A stretch of DNA of 64,000 nucleotides from Phoronis australis (GCA_002633005.1 NMRA01000075.1:821843-885842), one strand, 5' to 3'; shown: positions 1-12,918, counted from the stretch's first letter. Numbers and translations are program-made. Notes: generated by a model not told the origin, from the letters alone.

Positions 1-2478
1 TGACTACCCGGGTATAGTTGACTCAGTTATGCTCGTCACCTCGTCGTAAAACTTAGGCTACATCAACATATAAAGCTAACGGACCGGCGGGGGCGCATGC
101 AAAATCTGGTATAGTCACCCGACACTCCCATTGTTCGTTGCAGCCGTTTAAATGGAAAACAATCAAATAAACGTCATTTTGTAGCATAATTTGCCGCCTT
201 TTTAACAAAGAAGTGTATCGCCCGTTTCAAGAAGAGCACGCTCGTGACACGGCGCACGCGCCATTTCATAAAAATTTGGAGACGTCTTTCGGGACATGAT
301 AACAGCTTCGCAGCACCAAGGTTGTTCTAAAATTCGGTTTGCTGATGTAAAAATACTAAAAACTTGAAACAAAATGAAACAAGCTCCGATAATTTGTTAT
401 AACATGTACGCAACCTAGGTACCGTCAGCGACAAACACTTGATAAAAGAATCAGGGGGAAAAGAAACTGGTAAAGGTCAGGTGACGTAATCGCAAAAAGC
501 CGAGAACACATCACAATTTTACTAGCAGCAGCCGATGAACGATCGCTAACATTTCCAACACCGGTAAATACAGAAGTTGGTTTACTCTTGGAACCTGGTT
601 CCTAGGTTTACTCAAGGATGACTTAGTTTTAAGGACATTTATTTGAGTCAGGTTTTATTTGTACATTTTTTACCCATATCGGCTAAAGCCTGTAGGTCCA
701 TATCTACGCTGAGCTTTGGGCCAAGGCTTGGGTAACCCGGCGATGGTATGCGATGACCATCCCTTTAGAAGACGCCTTTTTCGAAGAGTTTGAGCAACCA
801 GGTGCCATACAAAAAGGCATAGCGAACCTTTTACAGCACTGTGGCAAACAATAAATATAAGGACGATTGATACAATGATAAATTACGATGTAAACTCTTC
901 AAATATGACATAAGCAATGAATGTGTAAAGCAGCCGATACCCCGCCGGGCACGTCACTGACACATCAGCCAATCAGCGATCGCTTTCAGAATTCAGTGTT
1001 TTGACCATAAATTCGAATTGGCTTTAGTTTGGCACGCAAGTCAGGCAAATGTGAGTTTTATTTGTATGTTAGAACCGATTAACTGCAACATTATTTTGAC
1101 TACAGTCCCCTTTTAAGCCAACCGAGAAGGATATGGTTTCCTCTATATCTCACTATGCTTTGGCCGGCGAACAAGACTCTGTCTTTCATCATGTGAAATA
1201 TTTAGTCTGACATTACAGGGTCGCGGCATCAGAATAACTTCTACTCCCGACCTATTTGCAGTGAGTTTCATATGAGGCCGACAGATGTCCTAGTATCATA
1301 TCCCACAATGCCTAGCTCTTCCTTTTCTATCGCCATTATTGCTAAGGCAAGTCTGTGTAAGAGTGATGAAAGAAATCTTGTAAATAAAAGTCTCGATGAA
1401 CGGCATCTGTCGCTGAAAACATATTCTACAGAAAACTTGTTCATTGTTAAGCTTTAGAAACTCGATATTCGCGAAGTTAATCTTATATTGAGTCCGTGTG
1501 CGATGTAAATGCTAGGTATTTTTATTATGTCTATCAACTCTACTTAGTCCGTGGGGTATGGGCCAACAGATACTTATCGACCGGAACTGGCTTGAAATAT
1601 CTTGTTTATTGATGGTAAAGCACTTTGTGTTTGCCATGTGGCGCAGGTGTAATAGTTGTAGTGATGCCCTAGCCCAATTCATGGACGTGCAGCATTGATG
1701 TAAGGGGGGCTACACTGTACCTAATTACCGGACGGACCCTAAATATCGGACATTTCATAAAATCTTACTTGAAGCATAATCTGTGAATTAGATGACACCA
1801 ATTTTTGTTCCGCTGTAATGCATTCAATGTCAGGCGTTTTTTACGGCGTTGCCTCGTTTTGATTTCACGGAGAGAGGGTGCAATTTAGACCCCCAAGTCG
1901 GCCTAAAATGGACGATCGCATAAATCGGTTATAAAAGTTGAAAACAAAATCTTTTTCCACAATGAAGCCATCTCATTGAACTGACAGTATGTCACTTCCA
2001 TTGTTTCATTTGTTTTTCAACTCAAGTCAAACCCCGACGGGTGTCATATCAAGAAGCCAAAGTGATACTTAAAACTGCAGTGAGTTTGCACATGCTGTAG
2101 TCGTCTGCACTGATTCATCGAAACGACTTGGCGCCGTCATCAGATTTCATTTTATGGATAATTTTGTTGCGAATGGACCTGTGTTCTGAAATTTGGCTAC
2201 AAGGTGCCCGCGGCCATTACGTGGTTAGTCAGTTTTTCGCGGCGTGGCGTATGGTGTCTGATATTTAGGTTCTCTGAAGGTTTGCTAATTGTGTTTTTTA
2301 AAGATCGGTCAGAACATAAATGTGGCCTTCGGTGACAAGATATTGTAACAGACCAATTCTATAAAGGTAAGCCTTTATTTTGGCAAAAAATTTACAACAA
2401 GCCCTAGTATTTTTCAATTATGTATAATGCAAATTGTGCCAAAACGTCCGATAATTAGGTCACTTGGCTGTATATAGC
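1..2478. other. No gene seen; AT-rich intergenic DNA
   Basis: I see no exon with coding character or credible splice sites here. The longest frame is about 60 codons and resembles nothing known. A short palindromic patch near 588-606 (GGAACCTGGTTCC) and scattered AT-rich sequence are the only structure noted. Confidence 0.5.
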
Positions 2479-2518
2479 CCCCTCCAGCCCCCATGGTGCG
2501 CCGCCCCATGCAATTAGC

Positions 2519-3230
2519 ACACTAGCTGATAATTTGTATTTTTACATCAGTCACTGTTACGTCGTAAAATTGCATTGCATTTAATGTCATTGCAGTGATT
2601 GACCGTGCAACATGCATCACGTTTGTATAGACAGTGACCCACCGTCTCTGGCCGACTAGACAGACTAGAGACGGTGTAGCTCCTATAAGAGCTACATATG
2701 CCAGAAGCTTTTCGGCGAATTATGCCTCACACTGAGTCAAACATCAAAGTCACGTTGTTATAAATAATTTTTATGCATAGAAGAACATCATAAGACTTAG
2801 GAGGCCGTCGATGTATTCCTTCCAACTCAAAGGAATACTCCCGTTATTAAACTTTTTCTTCAAGCAGTCACTTGTAAAGTTCCCAGAATCGGTAACTGGC
2901 CATTTTTATACTGCGCACACCAGGGGATATGACGTCACACCACCTGCCGTGCGCAGTGTTAAAAAGGGGGTTTCCGATTTTGGGAACTGAAGGAGGGAGC
3001 GCTCGAAGAAAAAGTTTGATAACGGGAATATTTGTTCATGTTGGAAAGAATTAAAGACATCGACGGCCTCTTAAGGTGTCCCTCTATGCGCAAAAGGTAT
3101 TTATAACAACGTGACTTTGATGTTTTAGTCAGTGTGAGGCATATGAAGCTCCTATAGGAGCTACACCGTCTACAGCTAGAGACGGTGGTCATTGTCTAAT
3201 TTTTGTACTGGTTAGAACCATTTTTACATA
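2519..3230 (+). repeat. Direct repeat unit, copy 1 (foldback element plus flanks)
   Basis: A unit of about 712 bp that recurs at 3670-4403. It consists of 111 bp of left flank, the foldback transposon at 2630-3196, and 34 bp of right flank. Left and right flanks are nearly identical in both copies, so the unit was duplicated as a block, or both elements sit in copies of an older repeat. The two units are separated by about 440 bp. Confidence 0.85.
2630..3196. mobile_element. TA-flanked foldback MITE, copy 1
   Basis: The 567-bp element reads almost as one palindrome. Its left arm is repeated in inverse order in its right arm around a centre near 2920-2950. Ends are GACAGTGACC and GGTCATTGTC, flanked by TA on both sides (2628-2629 and 3197-3198), as in Tc1/mariner-type MITEs. 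Each arm also carries smaller hairpins (CACCGTCT...AGACGGTG and TAGCTCCTATAAGAGCTA). No transposase is present. Compared with copy 2, the right arm lacks about 20 bp (the GTTCGCCGAAAAGCTTCC block). Confidence 0.75.
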
Positions 3231-3462
3231 NGCGCTCTCTTGAGGCTTGCGGACGAGGATGCTTCCCAAGTCGCTAGTCTCACTGTCAAAATTAAGATTT
3301 GATGTTACAAACAGGTTTGGAAAGTCAATAAATTTCAGAACAAATAATTAGTTTTAATGTTTATTGTTTCTAAATCACAACAATTACATCACAGTACAGA
3401 CAAAAATAACATCAAAAATATATTTAATCTCGCACCCATTACACAGCTGAAGTTGACATTTT

Positions 3463-3660
3463 GTCCGTTGACCGTGTTTGGCGGTCCGTTAACCGTGTTT
3501 CCTCGTGAATATGAGTCCGTGTCCCGTGTATTTGGGTGCGTGGATCGTGTTTTGTGAGTCCGTTCCCGTGTTTGTGAGTCAGTGGACGGTGTTTGGCGGT
3601 CCGTGAGTCGTGTTCATGCGTCCGTTCCCGTGTTTTTGAGTCCGTTGACCGTGTAGTTTA
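3463..3660 (+). repeat. Minisatellite, about 21-bp period
   Basis: About nine degenerate units of the form GTCCGTTNNCCGTGTTTGNG, mostly 20-22 bp with one longer unit of 31 bp. The array fills the spacer between the two foldback-element units. Many units contain the words GTCCGT and CGTGTTT. Confidence 0.85.
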
Positions 3661-3669
3661 GGTACCTTG

Positions 3670-4403
3670 ACACTAGCTGATAATTTGTATTTTTACATCA
3701 GTCACTGTTACGTCGTAAAATTGCATTGCATTTAATGTCATTGCAGTGATTGAACGTGCAACATGCATCACGTTTGTATAGACAGTGACCCACCGTCTGG
3801 CCGACTAGACAGACTAGAGACGGTGTAGCTCCTATAAGAGCTACATATGCCAGAAGCTTTTCGGCGTATTATGCCTCACACTGACTCAAACATCAAAGTC
3901 ACGTTGTTATAAATAATTTTTATGCATAGAAGAACATCATAAGACTTAAGAGGCCGTCGATGTATTCCTTCCAACTCGAAGGAATACTCCAGTTATTAAA
4001 CTTTTCTTCAAGCAGTCACTCGTGAAGTTCCCAGAATCAGTAACTGGCCATTTTTATACTGCGCACACCAGGGGATGTGACGTCACACCACCTGCCGTGC
4101 GCAGTGTTAAAAAGGCGAGTTTCCGATTTTGGGAACTGAAGGAGGGACCGCTCGAAGAAAAAGTTTGATAACGTGAATATTTCTTCAAGTTGGAAAGAAT
4201 TAAAGACATCGACGTCCTCTTAAGGTGTCCCTCTATGCGCACAAGGTGTTTATAACAACGTGACTTTGATGTTTTAGTCAGTGTGAGGCATAGTTCGCCG
4301 AAAAGCTTCCAGCATATGAAGCTCCTATAGGAGCTACGCCGTCTACAGCTAGAGACGGTGGTCATTGTCTAATTTTTGTAGTGGTTAGGACCATTTTTAC
4401 ATA
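3670..4403 (+). repeat. Direct repeat unit, copy 2 (foldback element plus flanks)
   Basis: Second copy of the unit at 2519-3230, in the same orientation, with the same 111-bp left flank and 34-bp right flank. Differences are scattered substitutions and small indels. Confidence 0.85.
3781..4369. mobile_element. TA-flanked foldback MITE, copy 2
   Basis: A 589-bp palindromic element with ends GACAGTGACC/GGTCATTGTC and TA on both sides (3779-3780, 4370-4371). It keeps the block in the right arm that copy 1 has lost, so it is nearer the ancestral form. There is no coding capacity; the 103-codon frame on the minus strand is a by-product of the palindrome. Confidence 0.75.
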
Positions 4404-4923
4404 TTGGGTTAGCCTATTACTCATTAGGGCCATCGAAAACTTCACCAATTTGTGAAAGGGTTAAAAGTTAAAAAAGTGGGGGTGGTGGAATACTTGGGTG
4501 TGCTAGTACTATCCAAATCAAATTCTCGAGATGTTTCGGGGAACCATAAATGGTCTTGCACATTTGCCTCTTTTCACCTTCATCTAACAGTGACTGGTCA
4601 AATCTCGTGGCACCTTGACCTAATGACGACATATTATAATTGACCTATTGCAAACTCTTCCCCTTGTGCAATGTCGACAAACAAACGAGCAGTTTTACCT
4701 CGCAACGTGTTGTTTGTCGGGTAAAATGGCGGCTTGGAAATAAAGGTGTGTCTAGAATGCCGCATTCTGATTGGTAAGTTAAGCCATCACTCAAAATCCT
4801 GGCGACAGTTCAATTGCTAGTAGGGTGAGCAAAGCAAAATGCCAATTTCATCAGGAACACATGAACGTGGCTTCAGATCATAGATTTTAACTTGCCATTT
4901 GCATTTTTTGACGGTTCTGGGGT
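4404..4923. other. RPL31 upstream region; no gene seen
   Basis: Non-repetitive sequence between the foldback repeat and the RPL31 start. Regulatory sites beyond the core promoter cannot be named with confidence. Confidence 0.4.
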
Positions 4924-4986
4924 TATTTAAAATTTAGACCTTCAAAAATGGCCTTTTTTAGCAAACGAAACCTCGAAATTTTACAG
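4924..4986 (+). promoter_or_regulatory. RPL31: RPL31 core promoter, 5'TOP start and non-coding exon 1
   Basis: A TATA-like TATTTAAA lies at 4924-4931. About 29 bp downstream, CCTTTTTT at 4952-4959 fits a 5' terminal oligopyrimidine start, with the likely first base C4953. Short exon 1 runs to 4986 and ends ...TTTTACAG before the donor GTGAGTG. The intron that follows (4987-5643) ends directly before the ATG. TOP starts and a first intron near the ATG are usual for animal ribosomal protein genes and place the mRNA under growth-dependent translational control. The exact start base is inferred. Confidence 0.7.
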
Positions 4987-5643
4987 GTGAGTGAGAGCTC
5001 TGAACTTTCACCTTAAAATTGTAAATACCAGAAGAAATGAGGTGGAAGTTTCAAGAGGGACTGCAGAGGCTAAATTTACTTTCTGTTGAATAAGTGTTGG
5101 GAGCATTTCACACTGGATACTTTCATTCTTTGCATAATGTATGTCTTCAGCATCTAGTATGTCAAAAGTTATCACCAGCTCTGGTGCTAGCTGTCAGTAA
5201 ATACACAAGTACCTGATCACCCTTTTATCATTGCTAAAATGGATTTCCCCATTTTTGAAAAAGTAATTCAAGGTATCGAATAAAAAGTCTTGAGCAAATA
5301 AACATTGGTTCATTAGTTCTGGAATCTCGGTGGCCTGTCCAAAATTATTAACTTAGTTTTAATGGATGCTAATAAGTGTGACTTTATGTTAAACTTCGTT
5401 GTTGAGCAAAAATAGTTGACGGTTAGTAACCTCTGATGATAATGTTGAAGATTTTTGCTGAATCTCAAAGTGTTTTTGTCGCATGTAAAAGTGATGATTC
5501 TGAAGATAAGTGACTACAACAAGCCAGGTGGATAGTAGGAACCATGTGGACATATTTCAATAGTTCTGTGCCTAGCAACTTTATTGCACTTGTCTCACAA
5601 TATTTGTAGTAACTGCATATTAACTCTCGATGTCTGTTGACAG

Positions 5644-8600
5644 ATGGCACCATCAGCCAAGAAGGGTGAAAAAAAGAAGTCTGCCATCAATGAGGTGGTG
5701 ACTCGTGAGTACACCATTAATATCCACAAGAGGATACACGGAATGTGAGTATGGAATATTGTACATAATTGTTATGAACCTCTCATTTCATTGTTTATTG
5801 GTCATATGTTGGTTTGAAATTGAGAACAACTCCCAAAATAACGATTACTGGAATACTGTTGGTACCCGTAATTGACATATGGTACACAGCGACTAAAAAT
5901 CCTAATGGGTCAGAAGTGCTACGACACCAAAACGTGCCAGACGTGCTCGTCTCCTACTTTTGACAATTGGAGGGAAGCACCCTCTGCTTGGGAATATTTT
6001 GAATGTACCTTTCTTAAAAATGAAATTTTGACTTGAAAAAGTTGGTAATGTTATAATAATAATTATAATAAATATGAAATATATTTCATAATCTCTGATC
6101 TTTTTTTCTGTCAGAAAATGTATACTTTCAGTGGTTGATATAACCTGGTTTTTTGCTATAAGAGTTGGAAATAGGTCAGTAAATTAGGTTTGAGATAACC
6201 TTAAGTTGGAATTTGATGAACTCGTATTCACCCAAGTGCAAATGAATTTCCTTCCAACTTCAAAGTTGATGGGAATATCCTAGTTATTTAGTGGGGAAGC
6301 ATTCCAAGTGTGTTTTGACATTGTTACGTTTGTGCTTAACAAGCGGGTATTTTTTCAGTGGTTTCAAGTACAGAGCTCCCCGTGCTGTCAAAGAGATCCG
6401 CAAGTTTGCTGTGAAAATGATGGGCACCCCAGATGTACGTCTTGACACAAGAGTCAACAAACATGTCTGGTCAAAGGGCATCAAGTAAGTTGCAACAACC
6501 TGAAAGTCTATTAATGCTACCCCACAATGTAAGGTATAATGGTATTTGGCTTTCCTTTTCGTGGTTGTTCCGTTGAAGTTCGGTTGTGGATGACTGACCA
6601 AGGAAAAAGGCACTTTTGTGGCTTAGCATTGTGCAATGTTTTCTGCTTTGGAAATTACTGCGTTCTGTCGGGGTTTGATCAGACTTATGATGGTCCTTTT
6701 TAACAGAACCCGATTTGAAACTGAAATTGCTGTTTTGGGGTGTATCTCAACGTTTCTGTTTGAAACCATAGCTTTACAGAAAAATACTGGTAAGGATACA
6801 AATATTCATTAGTAAAATTTGGTTTTTAACATGACAGATACGTAGCCAAATTTGCTAAAATATCTCAATCTCATTCACATTGTAAAGCCAAATACATGCT
6901 ATTCCACTGATTCCATATTTCATTGTCCATATTCGTTTGTGGGTGCGTTGTTGTTAAAGGGGAATGCCACCCGATTTAATTAGTCTTTTTTACCGTCTTG
7001 ATCGGTGTATATCCACATCGCCTCTTATACGGTCGACCTCACGTTGCTGAGAGGTGTCGCGTTAACCTTTGAGGAAGGTGAGAAGCGACGCAGCAACCTC
7101 AGTGGTTCGTCTGCAGAGTGAATGCCGCTCTATTGCGGTGCATCGGTTCCCGCTTGTCCGAACTATGAAGCTGCGAAGAAAGTGGGTATATCCGGTTTTT
7201 TTTTTTCCGACTTCCTCGAGAGCCCGAAATGCTTAGGAAGTGGCTCGCGGTAGTGAAGAATGAAAGGTACGCTGTTAATAGCAAGTATGAGGCCATGAAA
7301 CATATCCGTGTGTGTAGCTGGCATTTCGTCGAAAGTGATTTCTCTTACGAATTTCGGCTTACCAAAGAACTATCCATCCGTTCCTTTGCCTATGCATGTT
7401 CACGATGCCTCTAGTATTTCTTGATCAGTATATTCTGGTTTGAACTGATAGCTTTTGAAACCTAACAATCCGACCCGGGAAGTCTTCGTCAGATGATCTC
7501 CTGACTAAGTCAGGATTGGCACCGTGTAGACGTTTATTATTCTGCGTTCTGTTTCAAAATGAATTATTCTCGTACTAAAATGATCCTAACCAATGCTTAT
7601 ATGAAACTGAAACAAAATCTGTCTCATTATGCAATTTGTAATGCCTTGGAGTGCTCGTGACTGCAAATCTTTTGAGAAGCCAGCAGTAAATAAACCACTG
7701 CGTTACTGGCTTTTGATGCCGGCAACAAACATAATTGACCAGGCACTGAGGCCGTGTGAGCACATGCTAATTCAGTGTTTGCTGACAGAAAGCTGTTGTG
7801 AAACAATTACTCGATTTTATATGCTATTGTCACATATGTTAGGGGAATCTTTATTTAGAAATACAAATACATTATTCAAATCATTGTTACTGTACAATCT
7901 TTGCCCTGACCGTGGAAGGGGAACCCGACTTCGCGGTCCCTGACAAGTAAGTAGATTTTCAGTTTCGTGGCTAATTCACATATAACGTGCACATTATCTC
8001 TTTGGCTCACTATTATAGTCTTTTCGTGACTGGAGGTTTAGTTTCCAACTCGAGTTGGTTTATGTTCGTGCCAGTCCTGGCGGCCGCGACGGGCCTAATC
8101 GGGTTCCGAGCAACTGGCCGGGATAACAAGCGTTTTGTGCGTTTAGAATTCAAAAAACCACAAGTATAAACAACACAGATCTAGGTTCTCCTGTCTGTAT
8201 TTCACGGAAGATTACTTCGAATTTATCTCCGAACAGACCCCAAACTCCTGCTATGGACCTTGGTAAATTGGCTTGCCGAACTTTGTAGTCTACGTCGGTG
8301 TGTCCAAATACAAGTAAATCCGTAACAGCGAAATAAAACAACACGTTTTTATAAGAACTCGGTGTATTTTTAAGGGTTTTACATCGAAGTTTGATGATTT
8401 ATTGGTGTTAAACGATAAATTCAAGCGGTAAGCTGACACCACTAACCCGTGTTGTGAACTGCTGAACAGACTGCGTGTGAAACCAATTACGTCACTGGAT
8501 AATTTCAACACCTTCGTCTGCCGTCAGGTGTCAGGTAACGCAACTGAACCTGCCATTATCAAGTAGAACTACTCGATCTAAATTGATACACTGTAGGTTG

Positions 8601-10709
8601 TTTTTTTGAGTGTGTGGCATTCTCCTTTAAGGTAATTAGATACCTTCCCTACCAAGAGTGACAAGTCAAATATCTTTTAAAATACAACTCATCAACCCAT
8701 GAAACCTTGTTTTTATAATCCTTGATTATCAAAGAAACCTACTGTGAGCATGAAAATTATGCCTTACAGTTGGTAGTCATAGATTGTTTTTTTTTTTTTA
8801 TGCGCCCACGAATTTTATTTGATATAAATGTTCAAGGTGAGTTATCGAAGATGCTGTTACAGTTTTCAAAAATATCATTTTGTTTTCGTTTCATGCATTG
8901 GTTCGGTTAATGAAACCAAAATTCTTTTTATAGATATAAGTATAAATGAAAAATATACAGTTTATCAATAAATATTTCACAGCAACCAATCATAAAACTA
9001 AAGTGCATTACCAACAATGTTCCAGTTAATTTTTTAGTTTTAGTCTGCAACAAACCAATCTGCATTTGATGTGAATTGCTCATGCTGCCAACTTGGCAAA
9101 CAGGTGTCATGGCTACATGATTATGAAGGAGTCACTTGGAGGGTGCACACGTGTTAATAAACTTATTATTGAACAACAATGTTGTTGAATATAAATTTTA
9201 AGATGAGTAATTTATCAAAAGAAAACACTTTGTTAGACAGCTTTCAAGTCGGTTAGTCCCAGCCACTCTCTCATGGTGATGACCTCTTCTAACAAAGGAC
9301 ATTTTTTTCACTGAAACATAGTCATTATAGAAATATTGACAAGGTAAATGTCTGGTTCACAGGAAGAGTTGTCGTGCAGAACTGTGTGACTATTTTACGC
9401 TGGTTCTTGTGCTCGATATCATTAAGTTAATACTTGTTGGTGTTGGCTTGTGTAGTAAGTGTGTACCTCCATGTTTCAGAAATGTACCATACAGGATCCG
9501 AGTGCGCCTCGCCCGGAAGAGGAACGAAGATGAAGACTCGGTGCACAAGCTCTACACTCTTGTGACATACGTGCCTTGTGCCAAGTTCAAGGGTTAGTGG
9601 TGCACCTTTCCTTGTCTTTCTACTTACCCATGCTCGTAATTAACGAAAACAAGCCCGCCTATGTGGGCATATTTTGGTAATTCAAAAATTTGACCATAGG
9701 TGTATTTTTGGTTTGCATGTTTCGAAAATCTGATGCATTGTGCAGTGTTTTGATGTCAAATTTTGTTGATTTTGACCCGTTAAACATTATTTTTGGGTCT
9801 CGTTTTTACTGAAATGACATCATTTGACGTGACATTCGGTATGGTTGTTGGTAATAACTGTATTAGCACAATATGAACAGTTTTAGCATACTGTGTGAAC
9901 TTTGGAGATAAGTATAAACACAAAAATTTCTTACGGGTGATGTAGCTTACAAGTTCATTCATTAAAAAGGAACAAATTGATTTAAGAAATGTCTACTTTT
10001 ACACAGTTTCCACACTTATCCCTCACTTTTCACAGCAAATTCAGTTGACATTGCGAGTGAATGTTGAAATACCTAACATTGTTAAGGCATGTATAGGTTA
10101 CATTGACCAAAAACAAGTTTTCGAATAATTTGAGATTTCCACTCAACCCATTTTGATCGGCTTTTTTTGGCTTTGGCAAATCGTCTTAAATTGAACTCTT
10201 AGGATCACTAGTTCTCAAATGGCTTAGTGGATTTCGCTGAAACTTTCCAAACTCGATATTTATTCAATTTCAAAAACGATGTTAGGATTTTTGATATAAA
10301 GGCCTAGTTTTTGCGTAATGTAACAAAGACAAATATGACTTCTATTTTTTACAAAAACACCTTATGTTGATTTGTAATAGAATCCAACCAAAAACATGAA
10401 GCTGATGGCATTTATGATTAGCTGAGAGTGCATGGAGACACTTTAGTTTAACATTTGTTGATAAATGTCTTTCCATTGAATTCTTCATCGCCGAAGTACA
10501 CTTCGACACCTTGAATCTGCGGCATTTTTCTTGGACCTAACAATGTGGGAAAGCGCTGGTTAATAATTGTAGCTTTGACATTAGTTGTAGTCTTAAGTTT
10601 TGATATTTTTAAGGTTGTGACTTTTTTTGTCTGATGTGCGATGGCGTGACTGTTCTTTTGTTTACTTTCAGGTACACAGACAGAGAACGTGGACAGTAGT
10701 ACTGACTAG
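5644..10709 (+). CDS. RPL31: 60S ribosomal protein L31 (eL31), 4 coding exons
   Basis: Structural protein of the large ribosomal subunit, near the peptide exit tunnel. Coding exons are 5644-5744, 6359-6484, 9480-9592 and 10672-10709. All introns are GT-AG, phases agree (2, 2, 1), and they total 378 nt, or 125 residues, the usual animal length. The protein starts [20 protein letters not shown] and contains the family blocks [53 protein letters not shown] and [10 protein letters not shown]. The start codon is the first base after the 5'UTR intron. Intron 3 (6485-9479) carries a 1.67-kb Kolobok-type element at 6958-8626. No frameshift or stop is present, so this looks like the functional copy. 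No canonical AATAAA was found in the 150 bp after the stop; AATAAG at 10741 is the nearest variant. Confidence 0.97.
6958..8626 (+). mobile_element. Kolobok-type THAP element, family A copy 1
   Basis: A 1669-bp insertion in RPL31 intron 3, flanked by TTAA on both sides (6954-6957, 8627-8630). Terminal inverted repeats are AGGGGAATGCCAC and GTGGCATTCTCCT, shared with copies at 47100-48719 and 60846-63116. TTAA target duplications together with THAP domains are typical of the Kolobok superfamily. This copy holds a THAP remnant on the plus strand and, on the minus strand, the start of the acidic [11 protein letters not shown] reading frame seen complete in copy 3. The zinc-binding half of that second frame, and any transposase catalytic region, are absent. 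Confidence 0.85.
7122..7414 (+). pseudogene. THAP zinc-finger remnant in family A copy 1
   Basis: THAP domains are C2CH zinc fingers of about 90 residues that bind DNA and often sit at the start of transposases. Reading from the ATG at 7122 gives CPNYEAAKK..., then [20 protein letters not shown] and [12 protein letters not shown], with the C-x2-H pair and the conserved W visible. The two halves are in different frames: a run of 11 T at 7196-7206 is one base short of keeping them together. The frame ends at 7414. It cannot make an intact THAP domain as read. Confidence 0.75.
8640..9470 (+). other. Remainder of RPL31 intron 3
   Basis: AT-rich intron sequence with weak similarity to the dispersed CACGTGAC-containing repeat family (words such as TTCAAAAATATCATTTTG and TTCATGCATTGG near 8860-8900). 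No snoRNA could be supported. Confidence 0.35.
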
Positions 10710-12918
10710 ATGATGGCGCTTTGGTTGTAAACTTGAGAAAAATAAGAAAAATGTATATACAAATTGTTTGTTGTTGTTTTGTACATCAATTATTAATCTT
10801 GGTCTGGTTTGTGTGTACATAAGGGCATTAGTACGTAATTTCTTTGGGGGAGGGCTATTTGCTGTTCCATGACTGGGGCTGAGAAGATCGAAATCGGCCT
10901 AGGAACCTCGTGAACTGGGTCCCATCATGTTAAGCCAGCTGATGTATTTTCCTGGGTGGAATTGTTTATAGTTTGTTTCATTATCAATCCTGTCCGTTAG
11001 AGGCTCTTTAAGAAATTCCATGCAGCTCTTTCCTAACTCTAAGTAAACTTACTGAATGAACTTCATGAAGCTTCTCAATGGAACTGTGTTACTGTTTCTG
11101 TCCAGTACAACACAAGACAATCTGTGTCTCCACGTGTTGAAAGTGGTTTTACTGGAGCCAATGTACAGTCTACACAGTCAGTGCACATGTCAGTGGACTC
11201 CATGCTGTTCTTCCATTCTGTCGAAAACTGAACAAAATGAAAAATTGTGAAATTTGAAAAAGGTGACAAAAATGCCAAATTGACAGTTTTCAGTCCAAAA
11301 TCACGACTTTCATGACAATGTTGAACAAACCAGCACCGATTCTGAAAGCAATTTTCCTGCATATTCTAAAAATTGATTCAAAATTGCTGGCATCTTGCTA
11401 CACTATAACAATCCTGGTTTTGGTGGTCACCTGAAGTACAGTGTAGCAGCACATTTCTCAGTCGCCACCCAGCAATGCCACAGTGTTTGTTTGGTGAAAA
11501 CGTGTATGTACAGCCGAAGTAGTCAACTGGTTGCCAACATGTTCGTAAACCAGTGCCTGCTTCAATTTTACTGCCGCCAAACCCGCCATGTCCCTGGAAA
11601 TTAATTTCTTACTGGACAGTGTCCCTCTTGCACATGTGGTCTCGTTATTTTATCATGATAACTGTTTAGTGCCACTTTGACTTACCACGTAGTCTCGCAT
11701 TGACCGTGGTGCACTTAGTAAGACTTCAGGTCAGGTTTTATGTAATTAGCGTGTCCGTTTACGTGCCGTGCATGGTTTCTTAACGAACCGCTATTTTGGC
11801 AAACCACAAGAAATTTTTTGAGTATGGAAAAAGTAAAGACCAATTGTTTGTAGCTATAAACATTCTGTACTGTAGTCTGAATCAAAAGTTTTCTTGTACG
11901 GAACACTGGTTCCGTAAAGCCTCTTGAATAATTCGAGACCTGGTTAAAAGTTCCAGGCGCGTGATTGAAACGGCGATTTTAGCCCCGGTCTTAGTTTTGT
12001 TTCGAAAAACTTATTTTGAATGGAAGCTACATTTTCATTATTAACAATAGTTATCCCCTCTTTGTGATCCATTCAGATAACCCGATTGAATATTGCAAGT
12101 GCAGTGAAATTTCAAGCGTATGCCTTTTCATTCAAAATATGAGCTAAGCATATTACTTTTTTACCAATTAAGATGGTATATGTGAGTCGATTTTACTGTA
12201 TCATGTAAATAAGGTATACGTTACAAGACGACACGATTAGCGATTATGTGACGAGAAATGTCCTGATTAGGGTACCCTCAAGTTGCCCCAGAACTGCGCT
12301 GAAAGGCTGTCAATGTAAAGTCTTAACGCATAGGCGCGTTGGACGGTTTAAAAACATTGCCGTGCCCGTCGGATCTTGGATTGACACTTTCTCAAGAAAA
12401 GTTTTTCCTGAGGTCGTAGGCGCACGATCTTTAATTTTAACCTAGCGGTCCCAGTACTCATGGTCGGAAGACCGGACAGCCTGTGAGTTCGTGTGCTCCG
12501 ACCGTCTCGTTCAGACCAGCCTAAACGCCCTTGGGTTACGCCATGCATATACGAGCCTGGGTCCTCTATGACCTGCCACTGGCATCGGACATCGCCTAAT
12601 TTGACTATCCGACCACTACAGTTCATCATGCCGGTGTTGAGAACAGTGTTTACAGCATTTTGCTACACCAAAAAATAAGGCCAGCCTGGCGTGCTTTACG
12701 CGTCACTGAGCCAAGTAATGTCAAGCCCGGTCATTGATAAAGACACAATCATGTATGCCCGAGTCACTGTTTTGTTAACAGTGCATCCGTAATTATATTA
12801 TTTCCACAAGATTAGGTTTCATTATTGCCTAGTTGGAAACAAAAAGGGTATGGGAAATTTGCGCACAAAGTCATGTTTATCACGAACTGCCCTTACGCAA
12901 ACTCGTGGCCTGATCCAT
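10710..12918. other. RPL31 3' flank and intergenic DNA; no gene seen
   Basis: Contains the RPL31 3'UTR and then sequence without a supported gene. Frames of 60-95 codons on both strands have no recognisable motif and no flanking splice signals that link up. Confidence 0.45.

Noticed and set aside
3800-4360. CRISPR-like or structured array in the foldback repeats
   Set aside because: The repeats are two arms of one palindrome, not spaced direct repeats, and the genome is animal.
5435-5505. TGATGAT, GTGATGA and CTGA words in RPL31 intron 1, as in a C/D-box snoRNA
   Set aside because: Box spacing is wrong, no terminal stem pairs the ends, and no guide element could be shown.
9270-9320. GTGATGA...CTGA in RPL31 intron 3 as a snoRNA
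   Set aside because: Only about 40 nt between boxes and no closing stem.
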